Origin: Alphaproteobacteria bacterium
Lineage (GTDB): Bacteria > Pseudomonadota > Alphaproteobacteria > Micropepsales > Micropepsaceae
Assembly: GCA_015654635.1 (NCBI GenBank)
Contig: JAATGP010000049.1
Span: 1 to 64,000, forward strand
DNA length: 64,000 nt
Direction: 5' to 3'
In this document: positions 28,202-36,333 of the stretch, piece after piece
Position numbering within the stretch: the first letter of the stretch is position 1
Layout: each line of letters opens with the position of its first letter
The notes under the pieces: model-generated
Told to the model about the DNA's origin: nothing
The model's input: the letters and a program-made list of their open reading frames with translations, nothing else
Database searches by the model: none
Translations under genes and position numbers: made by a program

Positions 28202-29325
28202 GGGGCCTTGCCCGCGCCATCGATCACGGCTTTGACCTTCTCGCCATTGGCCACCAGTTCCTGGCCCACCACGATGACATCGGCCACCGGCGGCAGACCG
28301 GCAATCCACATGCCGTCCGGCCCATCGGAAATGATCTGTACCGGGACAAAGTGGGCAAGCCCCCTTTGCACCACGCGCACACCGACGATGCCGCTGTCTT
28401 CGAGCACCAGCACGGCGGGCGAAATCTTCTGTGCCGGGATCAGCCGGTTAGGCACCACCATGATGTCGGCGCTGACGCCGCTGCGCAGCTTGGCGTCGGG
28501 ATTGGGCAATTCGACTTCGATGCGGAAGGTGCGGCTGGTATCGTCGGCATGTTCGGCCACGAAGCGGACCCGGCCTTCCACCGTCTCGCCCGTCACCAGC
28601 TTGACGCGGGCTTTGTTGCCGATCCCGACTTGGCCCACCATCTCTTCGGAGAGCGTGCCGACCGCAAGGAAAGGCTCGGGCGCCACCACCATGGCGCATT
28701 TGTTGCCGACCTGCAGATAATCGCCGAGATTGGCATAGCGCTCGTCCACCACCCCCGAGTAGGGCGAGCGGATCTGGGTGTTGGCGAGTTGGATGTCCAT
28801 GGTTGAGGCGCCTGCCTTGGCCGCTTCGTAACTGGCCATCGACTGCGCCATCTGGGTCTTGGAGCGAAAGCCCTCCTTGAACAGTTCGCGGGCAACCTCC
28901 AGCTCTTTTTCGGCTTGATCGACTTGCGCGCGGGCCTGCGCGGCCTTGGCGGCGCGGTCGTTGACCTTCAACTCGCAGAGCACCTGGCCGGCCTTGACGC
29001 GGTCGCCTTTTTCGAAATGCAGCGCCGCCACAACGCCATCGACCTCGGCGCGGACATCGACTTGATGCAGCGCCTCGGTGCGTCCGCGCACCGTAATGAG
29101 GGCTTCATGCGGCACGGCGGTCAGCCGCGCCACGCGCACGATCTGGGTCGGGGCAAGTTTGCTATCGGCTTTGGCTTCATGATGGGCGGGCTTGAAAAGC
29201 CCGGTGGCCAAATACAGCACCACCACGACGGCAATACCGAAGGCCCATTGATATTGCGGCTTCAGGCGCAGCCAAAAGCCCGGCATCACCCGTTCGTACA
29301 AACCGCCAATCCCATTTTCTAACAC
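28198..29325 (-). CDS. RND efflux periplasmic adaptor (membrane fusion protein)
   Basis: Links the RND permease to an outer-membrane channel. A membrane anchor (WAFGIAVVVVLYLATGLF) is followed by the lipoyl/barrel-sandwich halves VDVRAEVDGVVAALHFEKGDRVKAGQVLCEL and LANTQIRSPYSGVVDERYANLGDYLQVG, a coiled-coil hairpin rich in AQARAQVDQAEKELE, and a beta-barrel plus membrane-proximal domain. A GTG at 29325 preceded by GGAAG is taken as start; an ATG at 29286 is an alternative. It is the first gene of the pump operon. Confidence 0.88.
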   Translation of the reverse strand: MLENGIGGLYERVMPGFWLRLKPQYQWAFGIAVVVVLYLATGLFKPAHHEAKADSKLAPTQIVRVARLTAVPHEALITVRGRTEALHQVDVRAEVDGVVAALHFEKGDRVKAGQVLCELKVNDRAAKAAQARAQVDQAEKELEVARELFKEGFRSKTQMAQSMASYEAAKAGASTMDIQLANTQIRSPYSGVVDERYANLGDYLQVGNKCAMVVAPEPFLAVGTLSEEMVGQVGIGNKARVKLVTGETVEGRVRFVAEHADDTSRTFRIEVELPNPDAKLRSGVSADIMVVPNRLIPAQKISPAVLVLEDSGIVGVRVVQRGLAHFVPVQIISDGPDGMWIAGLPPVADVIVVGQELVANGEKVKAVIDGAGKAP

Positions 29326-29591
29326 CGTCTTCCACCCTCGCGAGACGCGGCTGCGCCGGTTATGTTTGTCGGGGGAGTATTCAGAAGAATTCGCGATTGC
29401 AGGTGCCTTGCTGCCTACAGTCGTAGCCCCGCCACTGTTGATTGGCGGTACATATGGCAAATTTATGAGTCTACAAGGCCGCTGCGTCCCGCGCAGAAGC
29501 AACCGAGGCCCGCGCGCTGCGAGGGCCTCGAAACTAGTGCGATTTCCGCGGCCTTTGAGCCCGCGGTAACGCTACTCTGCAGGCCGCTTCG

Positions 29592-30257
29592 TCAGAGTAT
29601 TTCAACGCGATCCACTTCCTCGCCCTTTTGGCCTTGGCGGGTCGAGAAGCGGATGCGCTGTTCGGGCTCGAGCAGGGCCACGCCCGAACGCCGCAGCGCG
29701 CTGGCATGAACGTAGACATCGGCGCCGCCATTGTCTGGCACAACGAAGCCGAAGCCCTTTTGGTCGTTGTAAAATTTGACCTTGCCATCGACCATAGGGC
29801 CAGCCTCGCGGCTGCTGTCGCGGGCACCGAAACGGTCACCACCGCCAAAGCGATCCCCACCGCCAAAACGGTCGCCACCGCCGAAACGGTCGCCGCCGCC
29901 GAAGCGATCCCCACCGCCGAAGCGGTCACCGCCACCAAAACGGTCGCCGCCGCCAAAGCCGTCGCGCCGTGGACGGCGCTGACCGCCGCCGCCCGTGTCG
30001 GCCGTGCTGGCGTCGATCGTGTGCACGGTGACGACCTGAAGGCCGCGCGGCGATTCCTGCAGATCGCAGACAATCGTTGCGCCCTGTGGGAGGTCTTGGG
30101 TGCCCAGAGCCGCCAAGGCCGAAGCGTGACAGAACGCATCGCCGCCGTTTTCAAGGGTAACGAAGCCATAGCCCTTGGTGGAATTGTACCATTTGACCGT
30201 GCCTTTCGCCGAGGCCTGGGCGAGGGAACGCGAGTCCTGTGAATTATAATTCGCCAT
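29592..30257 (-). CDS. Double cold-shock-domain protein with GGGDRF-repeat linker
   Basis: Nucleic-acid-binding protein with two cold-shock domains: the first in about residues 17-85 (AKGTVKWYNSTKGYGFVTLE, DAFCHASAL), the second in about 155-220 (DGKVKFYNDQKGFGFVVPDN, DVYVHASAL). Both RNP-like motifs are intact. The domains are joined by seven exact GGGDRF copies (residues 102-143) encoded by an 18-bp tandem repeat. Two-domain CSPs are typical of alphaproteobacteria such as Caulobacter, but the RGG-like linker length is unusual. The ATG at 30257 is used; no strong Shine-Dalgarno is visible. Confidence 0.88.
   Translation of the reverse strand: MANYNSQDSRSLAQASAKGTVKWYNSTKGYGFVTLENGGDAFCHASALAALGTQDLPQGATIVCDLQESPRGLQVVTVHTIDASTADTGGGGQRRPRRDGFGGGDRFGGGDRFGGGDRFGGGDRFGGGDRFGGGDRFGGGDRFGARDSSREAGPMVDGKVKFYNDQKGFGFVVPDNGGADVYVHASALRRSGVALLEPEQRIRFSTRQGQKGEEVDRVEIL
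29829..29954. repeat. 18-bp tandem repeat, seven units, coding
   Basis: Seven in-frame 18-bp units coding GGGDRF in the cold-shock-protein linker. Units differ at synonymous positions (GGC/GGT/GGG, GAC/GAT, CGT/CGC, TTT/TTC) while the amino acids are unchanged, suggesting older units held by selection rather than a fresh slippage expansion. Confidence 0.9.
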
Positions 30258-30563
30258 GTCTATGCCGATGCCGCACCAGCCGGAAATGATCCCAAACACG
30301 CACCGGTCTGTCCGGCGGGCGGACCCAGTGCGTCATCTTGCATCATGCCTAATGTCGACGCGAATCCGCAAGCGCTCTCGCGTGGCACGCCGCTAGGACA
30401 AGAAGCCCGGCACCAGCTTGTTACCGGTGTCCGGGCACGAAATTTTATTGTTCTTTTGGCGGGCGTGGCCGGGAACGTCATCCTTCAGTGATTTTAAGAA
30501 TGTCTAGCGCCCAATAATGCGCCGTTTGTGCTCCCGCATCGTCTGCCCCAAACCGGCGGCGTA
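30258..30563. other. Intergenic space upstream of the cold-shock gene
   Basis: A 306-bp stretch between the cold-shock-protein start and the halogenase stop. It probably contains the promoter and a longish leader of the cold-shock gene, since cold-shock mRNAs often have structured leaders. No clear coding sequence, and no -35/-10 pair that I would assign with confidence. Confidence 0.4.
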
Positions 30564-32111
30564 TCAGATCGTTTGCAGGCCGTATTCGCGGATCTTGTGC
30601 AGCAATTCCCGGTTCGTCGGCATGGTGGCGGTGAGTTGCGTGGTCAGAGCGGAATTCTCGTTTCTGTGCTTGGTCGCCAGCGCTTCGGCGGCAATGAGGT
30701 CATAGGGATCGACCTCGGTCTCAAAGCCCATGCCATACATGACATATTGATAGCTCGCGGCGGGGAAGACCTCCTCCAGCCGGTCGAACTCATCATAGAT
30801 CCAAGGGGCGCGATATTTCCAAAGCTGCAGCATGTTTTTCAGTCGGTCTGGAATCGTTTTGGGGTTCGCCACATCGATCCAGAATTGGGTGTCCGTGCGC
30901 TTGGTCAGGATATAGTGGAGCTTCAGAAAATCGATGATGCGCCAATAGCGGTAATGCGTGGTCTCGTTGAACTGAGCCGCGATGACATCCATCACCACGC
31001 GCGTCGCCGGCATCTTATCGGCAATCAATTTCGCCGACAGCTCGATCAGCACGATGGAGGAGGATTCCAGCGGCTCGAAAAACCCGGCGGCCAGCCCCAC
31101 CGCCACGCAATTGTTCTTCCAGAAGGTCTCGCGATAGCCGGGGCGGATGGGGATTTTGTGAATCGTCAGCTCTTGCTGGGTAGGCCCGATATAGCGGCGC
31201 AATTCCTCTTCGGCTTGCTCCACGCTGATATAGCGGCTGCAAAAGGTGTGGCCGACGCCGCGCCGTGTCGCCAGCGCGATATCCCAGATCCAGCCTGCCG
31301 ATTGCGCCGTCTTGATGGTGTGCGAATTGACCGGTGCATCCGGGCTGTCGTAGGGCACAGTGGTAGCCAGTGCCGTGTCGCAAAACAGAATCTCGTTGCA
31401 GTCCTTGAAGCCGACACCCAGCGTCTTGCCGATGAGAAAAGCTGCAAAACCGGTGCAATCGACAAACAGATCGCCGGGAATGATGCCCGCTTCGCGCGTG
31501 GTCAGGCTCACGATGTCACCGTTTTCCGCGACGCTCGCGGATTGCACATTGGCCAAGACATGGCGCACGCCGAGCTTTTCGACGCAATGCTTCTGCAGGA
31601 AGGGCCCCAGCTTTCCGGTGTCGAAGTGATAGGCGTAATTGGCGACGGTCTGATATTCCGGCGTCGCAATAGTTTTGGGCGCCAGGGCATTGTCGCACAG
31701 CGCCTCTTGCGGGCAGACGGCAGCGCTATAGCTCTGCCCTTGCTTGTTGCGAATCCAATGGGGAACGAGGTTCACCTCGCCGAAGCCCTGCGGCAGCATC
31801 AAGGGATGGAAATAAGCATCGTCGTCCTTGCCGGTGACCCAGCGCGCGAAAACCGCACCTTGTTTGAACGAGGCATCGCAGTTGCGGAAGAATTCGGTCT
31901 CCGACACACCGATTTTCTGCAGCGTGGTGCGCATACTGGGCCAGGTCGCTTCGCCCACGCCGACGATGCGGATATCGGGCGATTCCACCAGAGTGACCGT
32001 GAATTGGCCTGTCTTGATGCGCTCCTGATGGCGGGCCGCAATGACGCTTGCACTCAGCCAACCGGCGGTCCCACCGCCGACAATGACGATGTTTTTGATG
32101 GCGTGATTCAT
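30564..32111 (-). CDS. Flavin-dependent tryptophan-halogenase-like protein with altered WxWxIP motif
   Basis: FAD-dependent enzyme of the PrnA/RebH fold, 515 aa. The FAD-binding GGGTAGW lies at residues 12-18, GVGEATWPSM follows, the lysine that carries the haloamine in true halogenases corresponds to K83 (ASFKQG), and the catalytic glutamate to E346 (GFFEPLESSS). The WxWxIP motif at residues 274-279 reads WIWDIA: proline is replaced by alanine. Such genes in Caulobacter-type genomes usually accompany TonB receptors; the nearest here is 10 kb away. Substrate and true halogenation are open. A 49-aa membrane peptide gene ends 10 bp upstream. Confidence 0.85.
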   Translation of the reverse strand: MNHAIKNIVIVGGGTAGWLSASVIAARHQERIKTGQFTVTLVESPDIRIVGVGEATWPSMRTTLQKIGVSETEFFRNCDASFKQGAVFARWVTGKDDDAYFHPLMLPQGFGEVNLVPHWIRNKQGQSYSAAVCPQEALCDNALAPKTIATPEYQTVANYAYHFDTGKLGPFLQKHCVEKLGVRHVLANVQSASVAENGDIVSLTTREAGIIPGDLFVDCTGFAAFLIGKTLGVGFKDCNEILFCDTALATTVPYDSPDAPVNSHTIKTAQSAGWIWDIALATRRGVGHTFCSRYISVEQAEEELRRYIGPTQQELTIHKIPIRPGYRETFWKNNCVAVGLAAGFFEPLESSSIVLIELSAKLIADKMPATRVVMDVIAAQFNETTHYRYWRIIDFLKLHYILTKRTDTQFWIDVANPKTIPDRLKNMLQLWKYRAPWIYDEFDRLEEVFPAASYQYVMYGMGFETEVDPYDLIAAEALATKHRNENSALTTQLTATMPTNRELLHKIREYGLQTI

Positions 32112-32121
32112 GATCCAACTC

Positions 32122-32271
32122 TCAACTTTCCAAAGGGCGCGAATATTCCAAGCGGGCATCGAGCGGGCTCCCCAGGCGGCGGAGCAGCTTCTGGCCCGTG
32201 CGGGCAACAACCAGGATCACCACGAGCTGCAGCGCGATCAGCAGCAAGCCTTCGCTTCGAGACGGGCGCAT
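32122..32271 (-). CDS. Small single-span membrane protein upstream of the halogenase homologue
   Basis: A 49-aa ORF: short basic N-terminus (MRPSRSEG), one hydrophobic helix LLLIALQLVVILVVA, then a basic/polar tail RTGQKLLRRLGSPLDAR. The ATG at 32271 has a near-perfect GAAGGAGAGG Shine-Dalgarno five to eight bases upstream, much better than most genes in this window, and the stop is 10 bp before the halogenase start. Predicted N-in membrane peptide cotranslated with the flavoenzyme. No family recognised. The longer upstream frame (to 32400) lacks a ribosome site. Confidence 0.6.
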   Translation of the reverse strand: MRPSRSEGLLLIALQLVVILVVARTGQKLLRRLGSPLDARLEYSRPLES

Positions 32272-32524
32272 AAGCCTCTCCTTCCGCAGGGCAGAGCCCA
32301 AGCGGCGTGACACAAGCCCGGCAAAACGCGGCACGATAGCCGCGCGTGTGCAGGACAGAAAATTTCGCTGATACGCCGCGGCCCTCAAGCGCGCTGGCAT
32401 GAATTTCTATAGCGCAAATTTTACAAGTGATGCAATTCTAAAATTGTATGCGGGTATCACACAATCGCTTCGCCCATTCTCCTCCTTGCGGGGCAGGGTT
32501 ATCGCATATGGCCAAACTCTATTT

Positions 32525-32550
32525 GTCATGGCCCGTTACAACGGGCCATC
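32525..32550. repeat. TGGCCCGC-type palindromic repeat
   Basis: GTCATGGCCCGTT/AACGGGCCAT, a near-perfect palindrome with the same outer sequence as the cimA terminator at 20364-20391 but with the inner arm changed in a compensatory way (CGC/GCG there, CGTT/AACG here). Confidence 0.6.
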
Positions 32551-32623
32551 CAGATGGTGTTGCTCAGTTCTAGGAGCCGTCAATCCAACATTTTCCTGAA
32601 GCAGGGGCGCAGCGAAAGCTGGT

Positions 32624-32646
32624 TGGCCCGCTGTTGCGGGCCATGA
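32624..32646. repeat. TGGCCCGC-type palindromic repeat
   Basis: TGGCCCGC-tgtt-GCGGGCCA followed by TGACAAAA; third copy of the palindrome, 75 bp from the second and with the same GCGGGCCATGACA right arm as the cimA terminator. Confidence 0.6.
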
Positions 32647-32690
32647 CAAAAGAGGGGAGCGAAATCCATAGGCGATAGGCCCTGCCTTAC

Positions 32691-32735
32691 GGGGAAGTCG
32701 AAAAATACGATGCATTTTTCGGGTGGGGGCGGACG
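32691..32735. repeat. Intergenic modular hairpin repeat
   Basis: GGGGAAGT, hairpin CGAAAAAT-acgatgc-ATTTTTCG (32699-32721), GGTGGGGGCGG. Same architecture as 17029-17080, with AT-rich arms instead of ATG/CAT or GCGC/GCGC arms. Confidence 0.65.
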
Positions 32736-32851
32736 GTGACGCCTCGCTGAACCGATTTCTCGGTTGGCAGTACTCTTCTCCGCTCCGCCACCACGGTGTT
32801 GACCGGTCCCAAAAATACGCCTATATAGGCGCACGGCGATGCGGGGGTGAA

Positions 32852-33046
32852 ATGCCTGCGGTCGAAACGGCGACGGCCAAAATTCTCAAGCGCCTTTTGG
32901 CAGATGGGTGGCAGCTTGCCCGCAATGGCGCCAACCATGATGTATATCGGCATCCACTTCGTTCTGGCGTGATCGTTGTTCCGCGCCATCGCGTCCTGTC
33001 GCAGGGAGTGACGCGCGGCATTGCCAAACTCGCCGGGTGGATTTGA
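32852..33046 (+). CDS. hicA: HicA-family mRNA interferase toxin
   Basis: Toxin of a type II toxin-antitoxin system; a small double-stranded-RNA-binding-fold ribonuclease. 64 aa, with KILKRLLADGWQLARNGANHDVYRHP: the G-x-x-H motif (H29) is the catalytic-type histidine, and the C-terminal VVPRHRVLSQGVTRGIAKLAG is typical. ATG at 32852 with GGGGGTGA directly ahead; an upstream extension through the repeat is unlikely. hicB follows after 18 bp. Confidence 0.88.
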   Translation: MPAVETATAKILKRLLADGWQLARNGANHDVYRHPLRSGVIVVPRHRVLSQGVTRGIAKLAGWI

Positions 33047-33064
33047 GATTGTTGGAGATATGCC

Positions 33065-33469
33065 ATGCGATATGTAGCACTGATTGATGGCAAGCCCGGC
33101 GCTTACGGGGTGGTGTTTCCCGATCTTCCCGGTTGCGCGGCGATGGGCAAGACGGTGGATGAGGCGATGCGCCATGCTGGCGACGCGCTGCGCGACTGGG
33201 CCGAGGTCACCGAAGAGGGCGGTGGCAGACTCCCGGCGGGACGCCCGGCAGAGCGTATCCGGCAGGATAGCGAGGTGCGCGAAGCCTTACGGGGAGGCGC
33301 CCAACTGGCCTCGGTGCCACTGGTGCGCTCAACCGGCAGACCCGTGAAGGCCAATCTCTCGCTTGATGCGGGCGTGCTCGCGGCCCTGGATGAAGAAGCC
33401 AGTCGCCGCAAACTGACCCGCTCAGCCCTGGTCGAACTCCTCGCCCGCGAAATGCTGGTGCGGCTGTAG
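33065..33469 (+). CDS. hicB: HicB-family antitoxin
   Basis: Antitoxin partner of HicA. The N-terminal degenerate RNase-H-like domain reads YVALIDGKPGAYGVVFPDLPGCAAMGKTVDEAMRHAGDALRDW. The C-terminal part KANLSLDAGVLAALDEEASRRKLTRSALVELLAREML is a ribbon-helix-helix DNA-binding domain, so it should autorepress the pair. 134 aa is normal. The pair lies in a repeat-rich accessory patch next to an orphan gene, a usual setting for such modules. Confidence 0.9.
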   Translation: MRYVALIDGKPGAYGVVFPDLPGCAAMGKTVDEAMRHAGDALRDWAEVTEEGGGRLPAGRPAERIRQDSEVREALRGGAQLASVPLVRSTGRPVKANLSLDAGVLAALDEEASRRKLTRSALVELLAREMLVRL

Positions 33470-33494
33470 AGGAGAGGTGTTATTTCTTATCTCT

Positions 33495-33592
33495 TTTCTC
33501 CCTCGCGGAGCACCGCCGCTCGCATCGCACGCTCGTGGAGTAGCGGGGGAGGTGGATCGACGCAAAGCGTCGAGACGGAGGGGGACTCCGAC
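33495..33592. repeat. Intergenic modular hairpin repeat
   Basis: CTCCCTCGCGGAGCAC, GCTCGTGGAG, AGCGGGGGAGGT, hairpin CGACGC-aaa-GCGTCG, then GGAGGGGGAC. The left half repeats that of 13405-13500. It separates hicB from the next ORF. Confidence 0.65.
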
Positions 33593-33635
33593 ATTAAGCT
33601 CGTCTATAAATTACCACGCTATGTTATAGCGTCTC

Positions 33636-34190
33636 TTGGGGGGCAAAAATGCTGCGCATCGACAAGAACAATGGAAAGCTGGCTCACCAAATCAACACAC
33701 TGATTATCTCACCTGCACGTGTGTCTATCCGCCGATAGAAATAGCCACGCTTACAAGGCGCGCAGACAAATCTGCGGATGTGCATACGACTGGGTGGGCA
33801 GATTGGGCAGAAGCGCTAAGACAGGTGGGGAACGACGCGGTACGTGACTTCTTCAATGCTGAGTTGGCCAATAACCAGGAGAACCGGCTGCGATACCGCG
33901 AACTGATATACCGCATTGACGATGAGCGCCGCTATTGGGTCGCTTGCAGGGCGGGGTACACATATGTCTGGCAGCGCGGACGGTTTTCTGGCGATGAAGA
34001 GTTCTGGCAAAAGTTAATTTCAAAGCCCGCAAGCGTTGGCAAGCGGAAGGGAGCCAGCGGCGGGTCTTTGCGTTTTCACCTAGCCACATCGGCAGACTTT
34101 GCAGCGTTCAAAAAGGCTGTGATGGGTGAGTTGAAGACCGTGGAGTACTCGGCGACATCGGATGAAGGCTCGGCCGAGGCGGAGGAATAG
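33636..34190 (+). CDS. Orphan hypothetical protein with uncertain start
   Basis: An AT-richer ORF of up to 184 aa with DFFNAELANNQENRLRYRELIYRIDDERRYWVACRAGYTYVWQRGRF and an acidic tail. I do not recognise the family. The start is a problem: the frame opens with TTG at 33636, yet the GGGGGGC ribosome-like site is better placed for an ATG at 33649 in the +1 frame, which reads MLRIDKNNGKLAHQINTL and stops after 29 codons. Either the TTG is the start or the gene carries a frameshift near 33730. Base composition and setting suggest recent acquisition. Confidence 0.45.
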   Translation: MGGKNAAHRQEQWKAGSPNQHTDYLTCTCVYPPIEIATLTRRADKSADVHTTGWADWAEALRQVGNDAVRDFFNAELANNQENRLRYRELIYRIDDERRYWVACRAGYTYVWQRGRFSGDEEFWQKLISKPASVGKRKGASGGSLRFHLATSADFAAFKKAVMGELKTVEYSATSDEGSAEAEE

Positions 34191-34727
34191 CTCGCCAGCC
34201 CAACTGGCGACCGTCTCTCATCCATCTTGAAAACCTTCTGTGCACTTCCCACATCTGTGTCGTGGTGCCCCGATGGCGCACGCACTGCTTTGTCTTTTGC
34301 AGAGCTGTCCGCTGCAATGCAGTCGGTCGTTCTCTCAAAAGGCGGGGCGGGCGGAGCGTGTTCTGATGCCGAGAACAAATGTTCTTTGACCGGGTAAAAA
34401 AGGATCAGCCGTGCCCCAGCCAGGCATAGGTGGGTGCCGTGTCGCATCGCTGTTGCGCCGCGTTTTCAGGCGCCTTTCAGCTCACGAAAATTGATGAGCT
34501 TCAAATACTTACAGACAAAATGGCGTATTTGAATTTCGATTTGGACGCTTGCGTTTCAGAGCGCGGCGGCGTTTGGCGGGGGGCGGCGGCGCCCTAAAGG
34601 CCGCTCATGTCGCTTCCAGGACGTTTAAATGCGCGGCGTTCATCGCAGGATTATTGTTGGGCGCCAAACGGTTACAACCCAGAAACCGAATTGTTTTTGC
34701 GCGATGTGCCGGGAAGAGGGGGGGCAG
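34191..34727. other. Gene-free accessory stretch
   Basis: About 540 bp with mixed, lower GC and no ORF with ribosome site or recognisable domain. A short CGCCAG-cccaa-CTGGCG hairpin lies at 34193-34209 without a T-run. The 34480-34560 part is AT-rich. I see no tRNA, transposase or RNA gene. Confidence 0.4.
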
Positions 34728-34751
34728 AAAAAAGGGCGCCACCCGGCGCCC
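34728..34751 (-). terminator. Terminator of the beta-helix gene
   Basis: On the minus strand GGGCGCC-gggt-GGCGCCC followed by TTTTTT, 24 bp after the stop of the beta-helix protein. Confidence 0.85.
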
Positions 34752-34774
34752 CCGCTCAAGCCAGTAACCCCGCC

Positions 34775-36331
34775 CTAAAACGGCCAGGGGAAGCGGTCGC
34801 GGTTGCAGGTGTTGGCGCGCACCCGCACCGGGTCGTCGTTGTAGGTATCGTCGATGCATTCGCCGGGGCGTTCGACGTACAGCGTATTGCCCATCAGCTT
34901 GCCGTGCAGGCGATGCTGCTCGCCGCCAAAGCGCCCGTCGATGCGCACCGCCGCGTGGTGGGCATTGGCGACGAGGTTGTTCTCGACCACCGGTCCGCCG
35001 CCATCGCTATCGATGATCGGGGTGGCCGCAAAGTCGGGGAACATGGGCGGCGGAAAGGCTTGGCTCGCCAGCATACGGATGCCGTCCTCGGCGCCGACGA
35101 TCTTGTTGCTGGAGATCAGGGCCCCGGCGCCAAAGGTGGTGATGCCGGTGTCGCGGCTGTCGCTGATGACGGTGCCGGTGATTTGCGATTCGGCCCCCGG
35201 CGCCACGATGATGCCGTCGCGCGCCTTGATGATGTTGGAGCGTTCCACCGTCACCATGCCGAGCTGGCCGGGAAGCAGCAGGATGCCGGTGTCGGGCTTG
35301 GTCAGCTTGATATCGGTCAGGCGCAGACCCCGCGTTCCGGACGAGGCTAGAACGCCAATCGAGGCGCCGATAATGTTGGTGCTTTCGACCGAGCCTTCGC
35401 TGCATTCCAGCGCCAGGCCGACCGAGCCGTGAATGGTGCCGCCATCGCGGTCGAGGCAATCGGTGCGTCCCAGATTGAGCACGGCCGCGCCGTTGCGCCC
35501 GGCAATGTCGATATCGAGATTTTTGATCTCAACCGTGGCGCGGCGCGCATGCACACCAGAAAAATCCGTCTCGATGCGGCTTTGCTCGAGTGTCAGTTCG
35601 CCGGATTCGTGCACATCAAACGCCCAATCGGCGCCGCGCGAATCCACTTGTGCATTGCGCAGGGTGACGTGACCGGCTTCCACCGCCACGCAAGGGGCCT
35701 CGCGGGAGCGGGCGATGAATTTGATGCCGTCGATGATCAGGCTGTCGCCGAGCGGAATATGGGCGGTGAGGCAGGGCTCGCCTTGCGGCGCCTGGATCAC
35801 GGCCTTACCCGAACCGCCATAGGTCGCAAGCGTCAGCGGCTTATGAATATGCACCGACTCGATACAGGTCATGCCTTCGCCGGGCGGAATGATCAGGATG
35901 GTGGCGTTGGGCGGGGCGAATTCCGCCGCCTCGTCGATCGAGGTGAAGACGTTTCGGTGGCCGTCATGGCGGCCGTCATGATGGTCGTTACGATGTCCGT
36001 CGTGGTGCTCGCCATCACCGTGATCTTGGTGTCTGCCGCAATCGACCAGCAGTGTCTCGTGGCCGAGCATTCCCGGCAGTCTGGGGCCTTCGTCATGCTC
36101 CCAGCGGCGGCCATCACGGTGTTCATCGCGATAGTCCCAGGGGCGTGGGCAATAACCGCCGAACCGGCACCAGCGTGGATCGACCTCCGGCACCGCGTCA
36201 TAGGGGTTTAGCTGCTGTGCTGCTTCGCTGGGATAACCGTAAGCCGGAAGCTGATCGTAGGGGTCTGCGCTGGCGCTCGAAGCCATCAGACTGGCTGCCA
36301 GAAGAGCCAAGGCGAGAAGGCGTTTCATCAT
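34775..36331 (-). CDS. Secreted right-handed parallel beta-helix protein
   Basis: A 518-aa exported protein. The signal peptide (MMKRLLALALLAASLMASSASA-D) is followed by a Tyr/Pro-rich segment and a Asp/His-rich low-complexity stretch near residues 110-125, then a pectate-lyase-like beta-helix with repeated short strands (VEAGHVTLRNAQVDSRGADWAFDV, SGVHARRATVEIKNLDIDI, KLTKPDTGILLLPGQLGMVTVERSNI). The tail has NTLYVERPGECIDDTYNDDPVRV. No clear catalytic triad, so binding or hydrolysis of a polysaccharide is open. The ATG at 36331 follows GAGGAG and overlaps the upstream gene stop, hence translational coupling. Confidence 0.75.
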   Translation of the reverse strand: MMKRLLALALLAASLMASSASADPYDQLPAYGYPSEAAQQLNPYDAVPEVDPRWCRFGGYCPRPWDYRDEHRDGRRWEHDEGPRLPGMLGHETLLVDCGRHQDHGDGEHHDGHRNDHHDGRHDGHRNVFTSIDEAAEFAPPNATILIIPPGEGMTCIESVHIHKPLTLATYGGSGKAVIQAPQGEPCLTAHIPLGDSLIIDGIKFIARSREAPCVAVEAGHVTLRNAQVDSRGADWAFDVHESGELTLEQSRIETDFSGVHARRATVEIKNLDIDIAGRNGAAVLNLGRTDCLDRDGGTIHGSVGLALECSEGSVESTNIIGASIGVLASSGTRGLRLTDIKLTKPDTGILLLPGQLGMVTVERSNIIKARDGIIVAPGAESQITGTVISDSRDTGITTFGAGALISSNKIVGAEDGIRMLASQAFPPPMFPDFAATPIIDSDGGGPVVENNLVANAHHAAVRIDGRFGGEQHRLHGKLMGNTLYVERPGECIDDTYNDDPVRVRANTCNRDRFPWPF

Positions 36332-36333
36332 GA

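Larger units (their letters stand above)
32272..32851. other. Gene-free stretch carrying palindromic repeats
   Basis: About 580 bp without a supported gene. The first 200 bases are AT-richer and probably hold the promoter of the small peptide/halogenase operon (minus strand). The rest carries two TGGCCCGC palindromes and one modular GGGGA-hairpin-GGTGGGGGC repeat, and then the hicA ribosome site. Confidence 0.5.

Noticed and set aside
29829..29954. CRISPR-like array
   Set aside because: Units are contiguous without spacers and code GGGDRF in frame.
34076..34447. Minus-strand frame of 123 codons overlapping the orphan gene end
   Set aside because: No ribosome site, biased composition, overlaps a better plus-strand frame.
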